Origin: Bacteroidota bacterium
GTDB taxonomy: Bacteria > Bacteroidota > Ignavibacteria > UBA10030 > SZUA-254
Length of the DNA stretch: 64,000 nucleotides
NCBI GenBank assembly: GCA_020056225.1
Contig: JAGVIE010000006.1
Location: forward strand, 62,001-126,000
Direction: 5' to 3'
The notes beneath the pieces are model-generated. The model did no database searches and had not been told where the DNA came from. It saw nothing but the letters and a program-made list of their open reading frames with translations. This document shows positions 53,897 to 62,557 of the stretch, one piece after another (within the stretch, counting starts at the first letter, position 1; each line of letters begins with the position of its first letter). The translations under genes and the position numbers were made by a program.

Positions 53897-54124
53897 GTTA
53901 TCCTCTCGGTTAATATGGTTTATGTGTCTGACTGTTTTTCGTGTTACGCCATGGCAAGAAATATAGGTGTTGGTGGGATGAAAGTCAAACCAAACCTCCA
54001 ACATCGTTTTGTCCCGCTCGCTAGCGTGATTTATGCGGAGCTGACTAAGTATAGATGCTTAACCATTCCGAGATAAATTCGGGACAAGATGTTCAGCATG
54101 ACGACATTTAGCGGTTATGCTTAC

Positions 54125-54787
54125 TCACAATTTCTCAAAGGTCTCGCGCTTCGCTTTGCACGCCGGGCAATCGTCGGTCTGCTCAGTGGTTATCAGATAA
54201 CCGCATTCCTTGCAAACCGAATATTGCAGTGCCGGCATCTCCTTGCCTTTGTATACTGCGTAGCGGAGAAGCTCGGCGTGCTTGCTTTCAGCATCCTGAA
54301 TCGCCTTTAGAACTTTGACGCAATCTTCATGATGTTCAACCTCGGCACAGCGTATCATGTTCTTATACATCGTTCCATATTCGATGTCTTCCATGCTGAG
54401 CGCCATCTTCAATGTTTGAGGCGTTGTTCCAACCGTTATGTACTCGTCCTTTGGTAGTTTTGGATCCACTCCGAGGTTGTGCAGGAGTTTGAGATTGCAT
54501 AAGCTGTGTATTTCTTCGGAGCGTGCGATAGCCCGGTACAAGAGCGCGATTTGTTTCATCTTGTCTTTTTCGGCACGGGCGGAGAATGCCTCGTACATCT
54601 TATGCCTGTTCACTTCTTTCGAATATGCTGTCTGAAGGTTCTCTGCGGTTATGGTTGATTTAACTCCGTTTTTCTCATCGGCAGTTTTCTGGCAACTGAA
54701 CAGCACGACAATCGCAAGGAATAAAGCTATAGGAATGATGGAAAGCAGTTTGCTTTTCACAACCGAAGTGATTTTTTTGTTGTTCAT
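54125..54787 (-). CDS. Exported rubrerythrin-like lipoprotein
   Basis: A 220-residue protein. The N-terminus has a signal with lipobox-like IVVLFSCQ, so the protein is exported and likely lipid-anchored. Residues about 45-175 form a ferritin-like four-helix bundle with EVNRHKMYEAFSARAEKD, ARSEEIHSLC, YGTMYKNMIRCAEVEHHED and AESKHAELL supplying di-iron ligands. The end CKECGYLITTEQTDDCPACK is a rubredoxin-like iron site. Rubrerythrins reduce hydrogen peroxide and usually are cytoplasmic. A promoter sits at 54869-54897. Confidence 0.85.
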   Translation of the reverse strand: MNNKKITSVVKSKLLSIIPIALFLAIVVLFSCQKTADEKNGVKSTITAENLQTAYSKEVNRHKMYEAFSARAEKDKMKQIALLYRAIARSEEIHSLCNLKLLHNLGVDPKLPKDEYITVGTTPQTLKMALSMEDIEYGTMYKNMIRCAEVEHHEDCVKVLKAIQDAESKHAELLRYAVYKGKEMPALQYSVCKECGYLITTEQTDDCPACKAKRETFEKL

Positions 54788-54847
54788 ACTTTTCTCCTCC
54801 TTTCAGAAAAAATGTATGATAAAAAATCCTGCTTAGTTGTAATTACG

Positions 54848-54863
54848 GTCTGATATGAGACCA
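54848..54863. promoter_or_regulatory. Inverted repeat near the rubrerythrin start site
   Basis: GGTCT, 6 bases, AGACC, located just downstream of the predicted -10 on the minus strand. It could be an operator. Confidence 0.35.
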
Positions 54864-54868
54864 ATAGT

Positions 54869-54897
54869 AACTTAAGAATTGGCTGGACAAATGTCAA
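54869..54897 (-). promoter_or_regulatory. Probable promoter of the rubrerythrin gene
   Basis: On the minus strand TTGACA, 17-bp spacer, TAAGTT. The -35 is perfect and the -10 weak, which fits a regulated promoter. Confidence 0.5.
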
Positions 54898-54957
54898 TCT
54901 TCCTCTCTCACAGTATCGATCCTCCAAAATCAGAACATGGGGATTATAGACTGAGGG

Positions 54958-56010
54958 TCAATACCCCGCATCCTCGCTTGAAACGCTGACTTTTCCCCTA
55001 AATGAGCGGTAAACGTAAACGAAGTATCCTGTCGTAAGAACTAAACCTAACATCCACCAGACTATTCCAACACTGAGGCCATACTCAGGCGCGATGGCAT
55101 TGAAGACAGTGATAGAATAGTTAGGATCGGTTGAAGCTGTGAGGAGATTCGGGTAAAGTCCGAACGCTGTAGCAGACAGCATCGAGGCAATAAAGATCGA
55201 TTACGAAATAAATGCCCGTGCATCCCTTCCGGATTTTGAATAGAAGAACATTCCCGCCAGACTGACGAATCCTGCGATGGGGAAAATATTTCCCCATGGA
55301 TAGTCGGCATAATTTCGCCATATATCCGTATGAATTGTGGTTGTTGCCATAATTGAGCCTACGGAAAGGAGCAACACTGCCCACCAGGAAATTTGCGCTA
55401 CGTTCCGGGCACGTTTTTGCAGATCACCATCGGTTTTCATCGCGATGTAATTCGCTCCGTGAGATGTTAGTGTAGAGAACGTAACAAGTCCTATGATGAC
55501 TGTGAACCAATCGAGAATACCGGATTCGGGAACGACGGTGAATGTTGTCCACAACGGTTCGAAGAAATATCCATCCTGATTTAGCGGAACGCCACGGATG
55601 ACATTGCCAAGCGCTGCGCCTAAGAAAATGGAAAGCAAAATGCTCGCAAACGAAAAAACAGTATCCCAAAAAGATTTCCACATGGGGTTATGGATCAGAT
55701 GGCGGAATTCAATCCCTATTCCTCTCATCATCAACAACCATAGAACGATTATTAGCGGCAGGTAAAATCCGCTGAAGCTGGAGGCGTAAAGTTTTGGGAA
55801 TGCGAAGTAAAGTGTCCCGCCTGCAGCTAAGAGCCAAACTTCATTTCCATCCCATACCGGACCGATTGCTTTGATGAGAATACTTCTTTCGGATTCTGTT
55901 CTACCGATAATGCGGTGAATTATTCCAACACCCAAATCGAATCCGTCGAGCACGACGTACATTGCAAGCATAAAAGCAACGATGCAAAACCATAATATTT
56001 CCATATTCAT
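54958..56010 (-). pseudogene. cydB: Cytochrome bd oxidase subunit II gene with an in-frame TAA
   Basis: From the ATG at 56010 the frame encodes typical CydB (LWFCIVAFMLAMYVVLDGFD; GPVWDGNEVWLLAAGGTLYF) to residue 269 (DARAFIS), where TAA at 55201-55203 stops it. After the stop the same frame continues SIFIASMLSATAFGLYPNLL for 82 codons to a normal end. The joined length of about 350 is normal. Homologs have Ser or Cys at the stop position, so TCA to TAA is likely. A truncated subunit II lacking its last two or three helices would probably not assemble. It is 7 bp after cydA; AGAGGAT favours ATG at 56010 or the third codon. Confidence 0.85.
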
Positions 56011-56017
56011 ATCCTCT

Positions 56018-57349
56018 CTAATGCGATTCGGTGGTTAATGATGGACCATGATTGATCGTGCGGACGACAAGGAAAAGGAATAATACTCCGAGTACGAAGT
56101 ACATTCCTATAAAACCGAGCAGAGTGAAAAGTCCGTTGCCTGCTGATACTGTCGGTGAAATTCCATCCGCTGTTTGCATCAATCCGTATACAAGCCATGG
56201 CTGTCTGCCGACTTCTGCTGTCATCCATCCGGCAGTGTTCGCGATGTAGGGAAATGGGAAACTCAAAAGTAAAATCCATAATGCCCAGCGTGATTCGAAT
56301 AATTTTTTCTTCCATAAAAGGAATGCTGAAAGGAGCATCGCGGCTATGAATATCGTTCCCAACCCGACCATTATATGGTAACCATAGTATAGGAGCGGGA
56401 TGTTATCGGGCCAATGATCTTTCGGGTATGCATCCAAACCTTTTATCTCCGCGTTCCACCGATTGTATGTAAGGAAGCTGAGAAGTTTTGGAACATGAAG
56501 CGGATTATCGAGTCTCAATTTCTCCATGTCTGGTTGTCCGATGAGGACAAGCTCGGCGCCTTGTTTCGTTTCGAACAATCCTTCCATTGCCGCAAACTTT
56601 TCACCTTGATTGTAGGCAACATTCTTCGATTCCCAGTCACCGGTTGGAAAAGCAACAAGAAGTGAAGCTATCAATCCGACTATTGTACCGATGCGGACAA
56701 ATGTTTTTCCGTACTCGATCTCACGTTTTGCTAAGAGATAGTAAGCGCCGATTGAAATCATGACAAAAGCGCCTGTAACTACGGCGCCAATCATATTGTG
56801 AGCGTATTGTGAAAGCGCCCACGGATTCAAGAGCAATGCCCAGAAACTTGTAAGATGAACCGAGCCATCGGGCGAGAGGGCGTAACCGACCGGATGCTGC
56901 ATCCACGCGTTAGTTGCGACTATGAAATAACCGGAAAGCCATGAGCCGAGGAAAACGAGAATTGCTGTTATAAAATGTCCGGTCTGCCCAAGTTTTTTTT
57001 CACCGTACAGGAAAAGTCCGAGGAAACTGGATTCAAGAAAGAAGGCGAACATCCCTTCCATGGCAAGTGTTTGTCCGATAACGCCGCCCGCGAATGTGGA
57101 GAACTGCGCCCAGTTTGTTCCGAACTGGAATTCCATCGGGATACCTGTAACCACACCCACGGCAAAATTGATTCCGAATATCTTTGCCCAGAAGCGTGCG
57201 GCATTGTTGTAATGCTCGCTTTTCTTTTTTATGGCGAGATATTTCAGAATTACGATGAGAAGAGCAAGCCCCATCGTGAGCTGGGGGAACAAGTAATGGA
57301 ATGAAATCGTAAAAGCGAATTGGAGCCTGTCAATAAAAAGAGCATCCAT
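56018..57349 (-). CDS. cydA: Cytochrome bd quinol oxidase subunit I
   Basis: A 443-residue membrane subunit with about nine helices, intact. FAFTISFHYLFPQLTMG carries the high-spin heme ligand His near the N-terminus; GRQPWLVYGLMQTADGISP and the short Q-loop region (type with a short loop) are typical of the family. It binds three hemes and oxidises menaquinol with high oxygen affinity, useful at low oxygen. It is preceded by trxB (63 bp) on the same strand. AGAAGG lies ahead of the ATG. Confidence 0.95.
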   Translation of the reverse strand: MDALFIDRLQFAFTISFHYLFPQLTMGLALLIVILKYLAIKKKSEHYNNAARFWAKIFGINFAVGVVTGIPMEFQFGTNWAQFSTFAGGVIGQTLAMEGMFAFFLESSFLGLFLYGEKKLGQTGHFITAILVFLGSWLSGYFIVATNAWMQHPVGYALSPDGSVHLTSFWALLLNPWALSQYAHNMIGAVVTGAFVMISIGAYYLLAKREIEYGKTFVRIGTIVGLIASLLVAFPTGDWESKNVAYNQGEKFAAMEGLFETKQGAELVLIGQPDMEKLRLDNPLHVPKLLSFLTYNRWNAEIKGLDAYPKDHWPDNIPLLYYGYHIMVGLGTIFIAAMLLSAFLLWKKKLFESRWALWILLLSFPFPYIANTAGWMTAEVGRQPWLVYGLMQTADGISPTVSAGNGLFTLLGFIGMYFVLGVLFLFLVVRTINHGPSLTTESH

Positions 57350-57412
57350 ATAAATTACCTTCTATTTGTCGGCAACACAATAATTTGACTATAATATCAC
57401 AATATTGTTTTT

Positions 57413-58441
57413 TTAATGCAAATAGTTTACAAGTTGATAATTCTCAATCACAGGGGACAGCTCAGAATGCTGAAGTAGGATATTTGTTTGCGATGGTTGT
57501 GTAGCGGATTTCACATTTCGATTGTTGATGTAATCCATTGCACTCAAAGCAGCGATCGTGCCGTCGGCAACGGCGGTTGTAATTTGCCTGTACCGCTTCG
57601 TTATCGAATCACCTGCGGCATAGACTCCGGCGATGTTTGTTTGCAGTTGTTGATCGACTATGATTTCATTTCTCTCGTTCAGCGCGACAATTCCTCTGAG
57701 CTTTTGAGTACTTGGTTCATACCCAATGAGGACGAACACGCCTTCCACTGCCATTGTGGTGATCTCTTTTGTCATCTGATGCTGAATCTGAACCATTGCT
57801 AATTTTTCCGTGCCATTGAACTCAGTAATTTTTGATTCCATGAGAAACCTGATCTTCGGGTTGTTCTTCGCTTCTACAATTGCGTGAGGGAATGCCTGGA
57901 AGTGATCGAACTGATGTACTATCGTTACGGACTTCGCATACTTCGTCAGCGACACAGCTTCTTCGAACGCGGAATTGCCGCCTCCTACCACGATGATATT
58001 TTTATCTTGAAAGAAATCACCATCGCATGTTGCGCAATAAGAAACCCCTTTGCCTTTAAATTCTTCTTCGCCCGGAACGTTAAGCGTACGGGATTTGCCG
58101 CCTGTAGCGAGAATAATCGCATCCCCAGTGTATGTGTCCTTCCCGTTGACTTCAACAGATTTGATACTTTTTTCAAATTCGAGTTTGGTGATACGAATAT
58201 TCGATTTGATTGTACAGCCGAAGCTGAGCGCTTGCGCCTTTATCGTCCGTGCAAGCTGAAACCCGCTTATCTTTTCTATGCCGGGATAATTTGCAATCTC
58301 GTGGGTTAGTACCATCTGCCCGCCTACGGTTCCCTCATTCAGTATAAGCGTCTTCATTTTACCTCGGGCAAGGTAAATGCCGGCGGTTAAGCCGGCAGGT
58401 CCTGCACCGATCACGATAACATCATAATGATTGTCGTTCAT
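57413..58441 (-). CDS. trxB: Thioredoxin reductase-like flavoprotein
   Basis: A 342-residue FAD/NADPH enzyme. FAD motif GAGPAGLTAGIYLARG (12-27), redox pair SYCATCDGDFF (C136, C139), NADPH motif VGGGNSAFEEA (about 152-162) and the second FAD motif AGVYAAGDSITKRYRQI. The gene is 13 bp after a thioredoxin-like gene, its likely partner. The last 40 residues are a slightly longer tail than usual. Confidence 0.93.
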   Translation of the reverse strand: MNDNHYDVIVIGAGPAGLTAGIYLARGKMKTLILNEGTVGGQMVLTHEIANYPGIEKISGFQLARTIKAQALSFGCTIKSNIRITKLEFEKSIKSVEVNGKDTYTGDAIILATGGKSRTLNVPGEEEFKGKGVSYCATCDGDFFQDKNIIVVGGGNSAFEEAVSLTKYAKSVTIVHQFDHFQAFPHAIVEAKNNPKIRFLMESKITEFNGTEKLAMVQIQHQMTKEITTMAVEGVFVLIGYEPSTQKLRGIVALNERNEIIVDQQLQTNIAGVYAAGDSITKRYRQITTAVADGTIAALSAMDYINNRNVKSATQPSQTNILLQHSELSPVIENYQLVNYLH

Positions 58442-58454
58442 ATGTAATCAACGC

Positions 58455-58799
58455 TTACTTTGCAAAATTCGAATCTAATATTTTGGTTATCTGATCCATC
58501 GATTGGATACTACTCGTTGCTTTTACTACTTTTCCATTTTTAAAATAAACTGTAAAAGGCAAACCATTGAAGTTTTTGGTCTCCGGCAAACTGCGAATTA
58601 CGTTTCCTGTGGGAGAATCAAATTCCATGTCGGCGAATTTGATGTGCTTGTAAGCCGGTTCGAGTTCTTCCATCGATTCGTAAACGGGGATACACATAGG
58701 TCCCATCCTGCCGCAGCAGACCATAACGTTTTCGTTCTCTTTTAATGTTTGGTTGAATTTTTCTTCGGATGTTAAATGGGTGAGATTTGTTTGAATCAT
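58455..58799 (-). CDS. Thioredoxin-like protein with atypical C-x6-C site
   Basis: A 114-residue thioredoxin fold. In place of WCGPC the active region reads MVCCGRMGPMCIPVY, with cysteines six apart (CGRMGPMC) and one more just before. The rest follows the fold: YKHIKFADMEFDSP, then the cis-proline in NGLPFTVYFKNGK. It is paired with trxB by 13 bp, so it is likely its substrate, but the redox chemistry must differ from classic CxxC thioredoxins. Confidence 0.78.
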   Translation of the reverse strand: MIQTNLTHLTSEEKFNQTLKENENVMVCCGRMGPMCIPVYESMEELEPAYKHIKFADMEFDSPTGNVIRSLPETKNFNGLPFTVYFKNGKVVKATSSIQSMDQITKILDSNFAK

Positions 58800-58974
58800 A
58801 TAATGTCTTTCCTCAATAAATAATAAAATCTAAGAATATTTGAGTAATCTGTTGATTTGATGCAGGAAATTACGGGAAGGATTCAATCAGATGATAACTA
58901 TGACTGTTTTCTGAGACAAATGAAAGCTGTAAGTTGAATCTCTAGCGCTCCTAACATTTATTGAGGTAATTGAG

Positions 58975-59325
58975 TTAGACTTTCTGCTGAGTATCATTGA
59001 TTTCGGGTTGCCATCTTTGTTTATAGCATTTAGGGCACTTTAAGTATTTCGAATTTGGAGTGTGTGGGCTAAAGAAATCAGCAAGGGCAGAAATATTAAA
59101 TTCATTACTACATTCAACACAGCGATAAACGGAGTTTCGCGCGTGTTGCCGAACAATAAAAAACAACATACCTCCAACCCCGATAATTAACCATGCGATA
59201 AATCCGATGGGCCAGAAAATTAGTGCCATTAAATATGCGCTTATCGCTAATGTTGTAGTAACCAACAATATTCGGACAGTTACGTTAGTCCAATTGGCTT
59301 TAGTATCTTCCGTTTGCGAGTACAT
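58975..59325 (-). CDS. Small membrane protein with zinc ribbon
   Basis: A 116-residue protein with two membrane helices (RILLVTTTLAISAYLMALIF; GFIAWLIIGVGGMLFFIV) and a soluble end with CVECSNEF ... CPKCYKQRW, a likely zinc ribbon. No family recognised. It lies between the thioredoxin gene (175 bp, no gene between) and the lyase gene. Confidence 0.6.
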   Translation of the reverse strand: MYSQTEDTKANWTNVTVRILLVTTTLAISAYLMALIFWPIGFIAWLIIGVGGMLFFIVRQHARNSVYRCVECSNEFNISALADFFSPHTPNSKYLKCPKCYKQRWQPEINDTQQKV

Positions 59326-59375
59326 ATCAATCCTCTCATTTCAAAAGTTGTTCGATTAATTGTTGTGTACATCAA

Positions 59376-60566
59376 TTATGGGATCTTATTCAACGCCTGA
59401 TCGAGATCGTCACGAAGGTCTTCATAATCTTCACAGCCAACTGCAATGCGAACTAACTCATCGGAGATGCCGGCTTTTATTTTTTCTTCTTTCGACACAG
59501 AAGCGTGAGTCATCGATGCAGGATGTTCGATCAATGATTCTACGCCGCCCAATGAAACCGCTAAAGTGAATATCTCAACATTGTTCATTACTATCTTGCC
59601 GCCTTCTAAACCGTTCTTTACACCGATAGCAATCATTGCGCCGAAACCATCCATCTGTTTCTTGGCAATCTCGTATTGGGGATGTTCGGGTAAACCTGGA
59701 TATGTAACCCAAAGAACTTTTGGGTGAGTTTTAAGGAATTGCGCAAGCTTCGCCGCGTTTTCCTGACTTTTCTCTACTCTCAATCCTAATGTTCGTATGC
59801 CGCGCAAGACGAGCCATGCCTGATGAGGATCCATGGTTCCTCCGAAGGAGGTAAATGTCGGACGAATCATTTTGTAATAATTTTCATCTTTCACCACAAT
59901 CATTCCACCGACCACGTCGCTGTGACCGTTGAGGAATTTCGTCAAACTATGTACGATGATATCCGCTCCGAACTCAAACGGACGTTGAAGGTACGGGCTT
60001 GCAAACGTATTATCAACAACAAGCGGAAGTTTATGCTGATGTGCAACCTCTGCCGCGCCTTTAAGGTCGGTGATTTTCATTGTAGGATTTGCCGGTGTTT
60101 CTATGAAGATCATTTTCGTGTTTGGCTTAATTGCTTTTTTAATGTTATCAAGATTTGATGTATCGACGAAGGAAGATTCGACACCGTATTTAGCGTAGAT
60201 CGTTTCTAGCACAACGCGCGATGGTCCGTAAACGGTTTCTGAGCTAACGACATGCGCGCCTTGATGAAGCAGGGCAGTGTACACGGTAGTTATTGCCGCC
60301 ATGCCTGTAGCTGATGCAAAACCTTTGAAGCCGCCTTCGAGTTCGGTAACATTCTCTTCAAGTGCGTTAATGGTTGGATTCCCCAATCGTGTGTAAATGT
60401 ATCCTTGCTTTGTGCCTGCAAAGCGCGCGGCGCCATCATCGGCGTTGGGGAATGCGAATGTTGAGCTTTGGAAAATCGGCATTGAGACTTCGCCTATTTC
60501 GGAAAGATGTGAATTGCCGGCGTGAATTGCTTTTGTTGATTTACCTATTTTTTTTGTCGATTTCAT
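59376..60566 (-). CDS. Cys/Met-metabolism PLP enzyme (methionine gamma-lyase or cystathionine gamma-lyase-like)
   Basis: 396 residues from ATG 60566. The PLP lysine is K210 in VHSLTKFLNGHSDVVGG; the upstream aspartate is in VVDNTFASPYLQRP, and SATGMAAITTVY and TRLGNPTINALEE fix the family. Classical methionine gamma-lyases have a cysteine after ETVYG; here the residue is proline (ETVYGPSR), so the exact activity is open among methionine gamma-lyase, cystathionine gamma-lyase and gamma-synthase. It would act on sulfur amino acids in the cytoplasm. Confidence 0.87.
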   Translation of the reverse strand: MKSTKKIGKSTKAIHAGNSHLSEIGEVSMPIFQSSTFAFPNADDGAARFAGTKQGYIYTRLGNPTINALEENVTELEGGFKGFASATGMAAITTVYTALLHQGAHVVSSETVYGPSRVVLETIYAKYGVESSFVDTSNLDNIKKAIKPNTKMIFIETPANPTMKITDLKGAAEVAHQHKLPLVVDNTFASPYLQRPFEFGADIIVHSLTKFLNGHSDVVGGMIVVKDENYYKMIRPTFTSFGGTMDPHQAWLVLRGIRTLGLRVEKSQENAAKLAQFLKTHPKVLWVTYPGLPEHPQYEIAKKQMDGFGAMIAIGVKNGLEGGKIVMNNVEIFTLAVSLGGVESLIEHPASMTHASVSKEEKIKAGISDELVRIAVGCEDYEDLRDDLDQALNKIP

Positions 60567-60895
60567 CAAATTATCCTCTGTATTATCGCCACGGAGTGGA
60601 CTGGTTGATACTGTATGTATTGATTATTTAACTTGACGCGTTTAAAAATCCGCGTTACAATTTAAGTAAACTTAAACTTTCTCCCTAATTTCTGCATGTC
60701 TCTTTCTCGCAGTTCCGAAAGGTTATTATCCTAACAGTTGTGTCCGATAATATTTTTTTCAATGCAGCAAAATAATAAAAGTCATCTACAAATAAAAACT
60801 CGTGTCCAAGAATGAAAAACCCCGTCTGTTGAGGCAAACGGGGTTTTAACGGAGTGACAGTATTTATAATTTACAACTTTCTATAATTTGTAGGA
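60567..60895. other. Intergenic region with terminator and inverted repeat
   Basis: About 330 bp without a gene. It contains the terminator of the protease gene (60815-60847) and an imperfect inverted repeat TTGACGCG / CGCGTTACAA at 60633-60660 that could regulate the downstream lyase. I see no convincing promoter. Confidence 0.5.
60815..60847 (-). terminator. Rho-independent terminator of the protease gene
   Basis: Stem AAAACCCCGT / ACGGGGTTTT around a short loop (CTGTTGAGGCAA), about 50 bp past the protease stop. On the minus strand it ends in a T run. Confidence 0.88.
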
Positions 60896-62305
60896 TTAAA
60901 AACCACTTACATTTAAACGTCCACCGGTTGCGCACTTGCCTGATAATGAGGTAGTCGGGACTACACTGGCAAGAACCGCAGCTTTAATAGTGGCGGCAGT
61001 TGACCCTGGATGATATGCCGCATAAAGTGCAACGCCACCAGTAACGTGTGGGCATGCCATTGATGTACCGCTATAAGATGCATAGGTTGCTGCGCCTGAT
61101 CTGCTTGGAATAGTGGAATAGATTGCCGAGCCGGGTGCACCCAAATCAACGGTTGTTAAACCGTAATTTGAAAAACTCGATATTGCACCGAGCGATGTTA
61201 TTGAAGCAACAGCGATAATGTTAGCATTGGGGTAACATGATGGATAACTTGCCGTAACATCTGTGTTAAGAGTTGAATTACCCGCTGCTGCTACGAACAA
61301 AATATTTGCCTGATTAGAGCGTTCAATTGCGTCTTGCAGTGCCTGAGAAAATGCGCCGCCGCCCCATGAATTATTTGTTGCAACAATATTTAATCCATGA
61401 CGCGATTTAAGATCTGTAAAATAGTCGAGAGCTAAAATCGCATTAGTAGTAGTGCCACCGGCTCTACCAAGGAACTTACCGGAAATAATTTGGATATTCC
61501 AGCAAACACCAACAACACCCAAAGCATTACCACCTTTGGCTCCTATAGTACCGGCAACATGTGATCCATGATCGTCCGCCGAACCATCATAAATAGTATT
61601 GTTATTTCCATCGAAATCCCAACCGTGTATATCATCGATGTAACCGTTGCCATCGTTGTCGATACCATCAACTAAATCATAGGGATTAGTCCATATTTGT
61701 CCGGCGAGATCGGGATGAGTAAACATAATACCCTCATCAATTTCGCCAACCATTACTGTGGTTAATCCGGTATGACCCGCTGCCCATGCTTCGCCTGCCT
61801 GGCAACCATATTGGTTAGCAGGAGTAGTTGCATCGCCGTACATTCCCCAAAGCAAATTACCCGTATAATATGGATCGTTGGAGGTTGCATTGTGATAGTA
61901 GTAATAGTTTGGTTCAGCAAACTCGATATCGGCAGAGTTTTTTAATGCACTGATAGCTTCACGCACTGCCATTGTAGTATGCACAACCGTGATGCCTTCG
62001 TTATCGCCGGCTTTTTTCATCGCCGAGGTAACAATTTTTTGGCCGACTTTACCAATTACTGCACTAAGAGCAGAATTGCGTTTGACGTCGGTAACACCTG
62101 ATTTGAATTTTACGATCAGTTCGCCAGGAACATATTCAAGGCGTATGCCATCGTAACCGACTTTTGCTAAAGTTGTGGTTTCTTGTACGCTCCCTGACTG
62201 GGTTGGTTGATCGGTATTTTGGCAACCTGCAATCACCAGTATCGCAATGACCACAAATATTCCAAGCAAAATAAATTTGCTGGATATTGTGTTTGGTTTA
62301 TTCAT
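60896..62305 (-). CDS. Subtilisin-like serine protease (S8), lipoprotein
   Basis: A 469-residue exported protease. Signal with lipobox ILVIAGC (C28). A propeptide of the I9-like kind (about 50-140, ELIVKFKSGVTD ... ADIEFAEPNYYY) precedes the catalytic domain. Catalytic residues: D190 (VMVGEIDEGI), H246 (DDHGSHVAGTIGA), oxyanion N343 (AAAGNS) and S415 (YSGTSMACPHVTGG). IDNDGNGYIDDIHG may bind calcium. It is expressed from a consensus promoter and ends at a terminator, so it is a single-gene unit. Confidence 0.93.
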   Translation of the reverse strand: MNKPNTISSKFILLGIFVVIAILVIAGCQNTDQPTQSGSVQETTTLAKVGYDGIRLEYVPGELIVKFKSGVTDVKRNSALSAVIGKVGQKIVTSAMKKAGDNEGITVVHTTMAVREAISALKNSADIEFAEPNYYYYHNATSNDPYYTGNLLWGMYGDATTPANQYGCQAGEAWAAGHTGLTTVMVGEIDEGIMFTHPDLAGQIWTNPYDLVDGIDNDGNGYIDDIHGWDFDGNNNTIYDGSADDHGSHVAGTIGAKGGNALGVVGVCWNIQIISGKFLGRAGGTTTNAILALDYFTDLKSRHGLNIVATNNSWGGGAFSQALQDAIERSNQANILFVAAAGNSTLNTDVTASYPSCYPNANIIAVASITSLGAISSFSNYGLTTVDLGAPGSAIYSTIPSRSGAATYASYSGTSMACPHVTGGVALYAAYHPGSTAATIKAAVLASVVPTTSLSGKCATGGRLNVSGF

Positions 62306-62356
62306 AAAAACTCCTATGGATTAGGAATGGTTAATGGATGATATGCGGGCAAGCTT

Positions 62357-62385
62357 ATTATATTGAATTCTTTTTACGATGTCAA
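62357..62385 (-). promoter_or_regulatory. Consensus sigma-70 promoter of the subtilisin gene
   Basis: On the minus strand TTGACA, a 17-bp spacer and TATAAT, both hexamers perfect, about 50 bp before the ATG. Confidence 0.88.
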
Positions 62386-62557
62386 GTCTTTTTTTAAAGA
62401 AGATTTTGAAAACAATAGTCCATCAAGCATGTCTCGGGCAATAACCAGAGCTATACAGTCTCTATTTATATGATTGCCCTAATTCAATCAGAAATGGCAC
62501 ATTTCTAAGGCATTATGAAAGGGCAGAGTCTGTGGTAGGTTAAGATAAAATCAAACT

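Noticed and set aside
54005..54124. Hairpin repeat with ATTCCGAGA ... TTCGGGAC near 54065-54110
   Set aside because: Short and imperfect; too weak to call beyond a possible relic of the intergenic repeats.
24893..55203. Stop-codon reassignment or programmed read-through to explain the two broken genes
   Set aside because: One stop is TAG and the other TAA, dozens of other genes end normally at both, and no recoding signal was seen. Mutation or base error is simpler.
57350..57412. FNR- or Rex-like site upstream of cydA (TTGTGA ... TCAAAT)
   Set aside because: Spacing and half-sites do not fit either consensus well; the region is very AT-rich and chance is likely.
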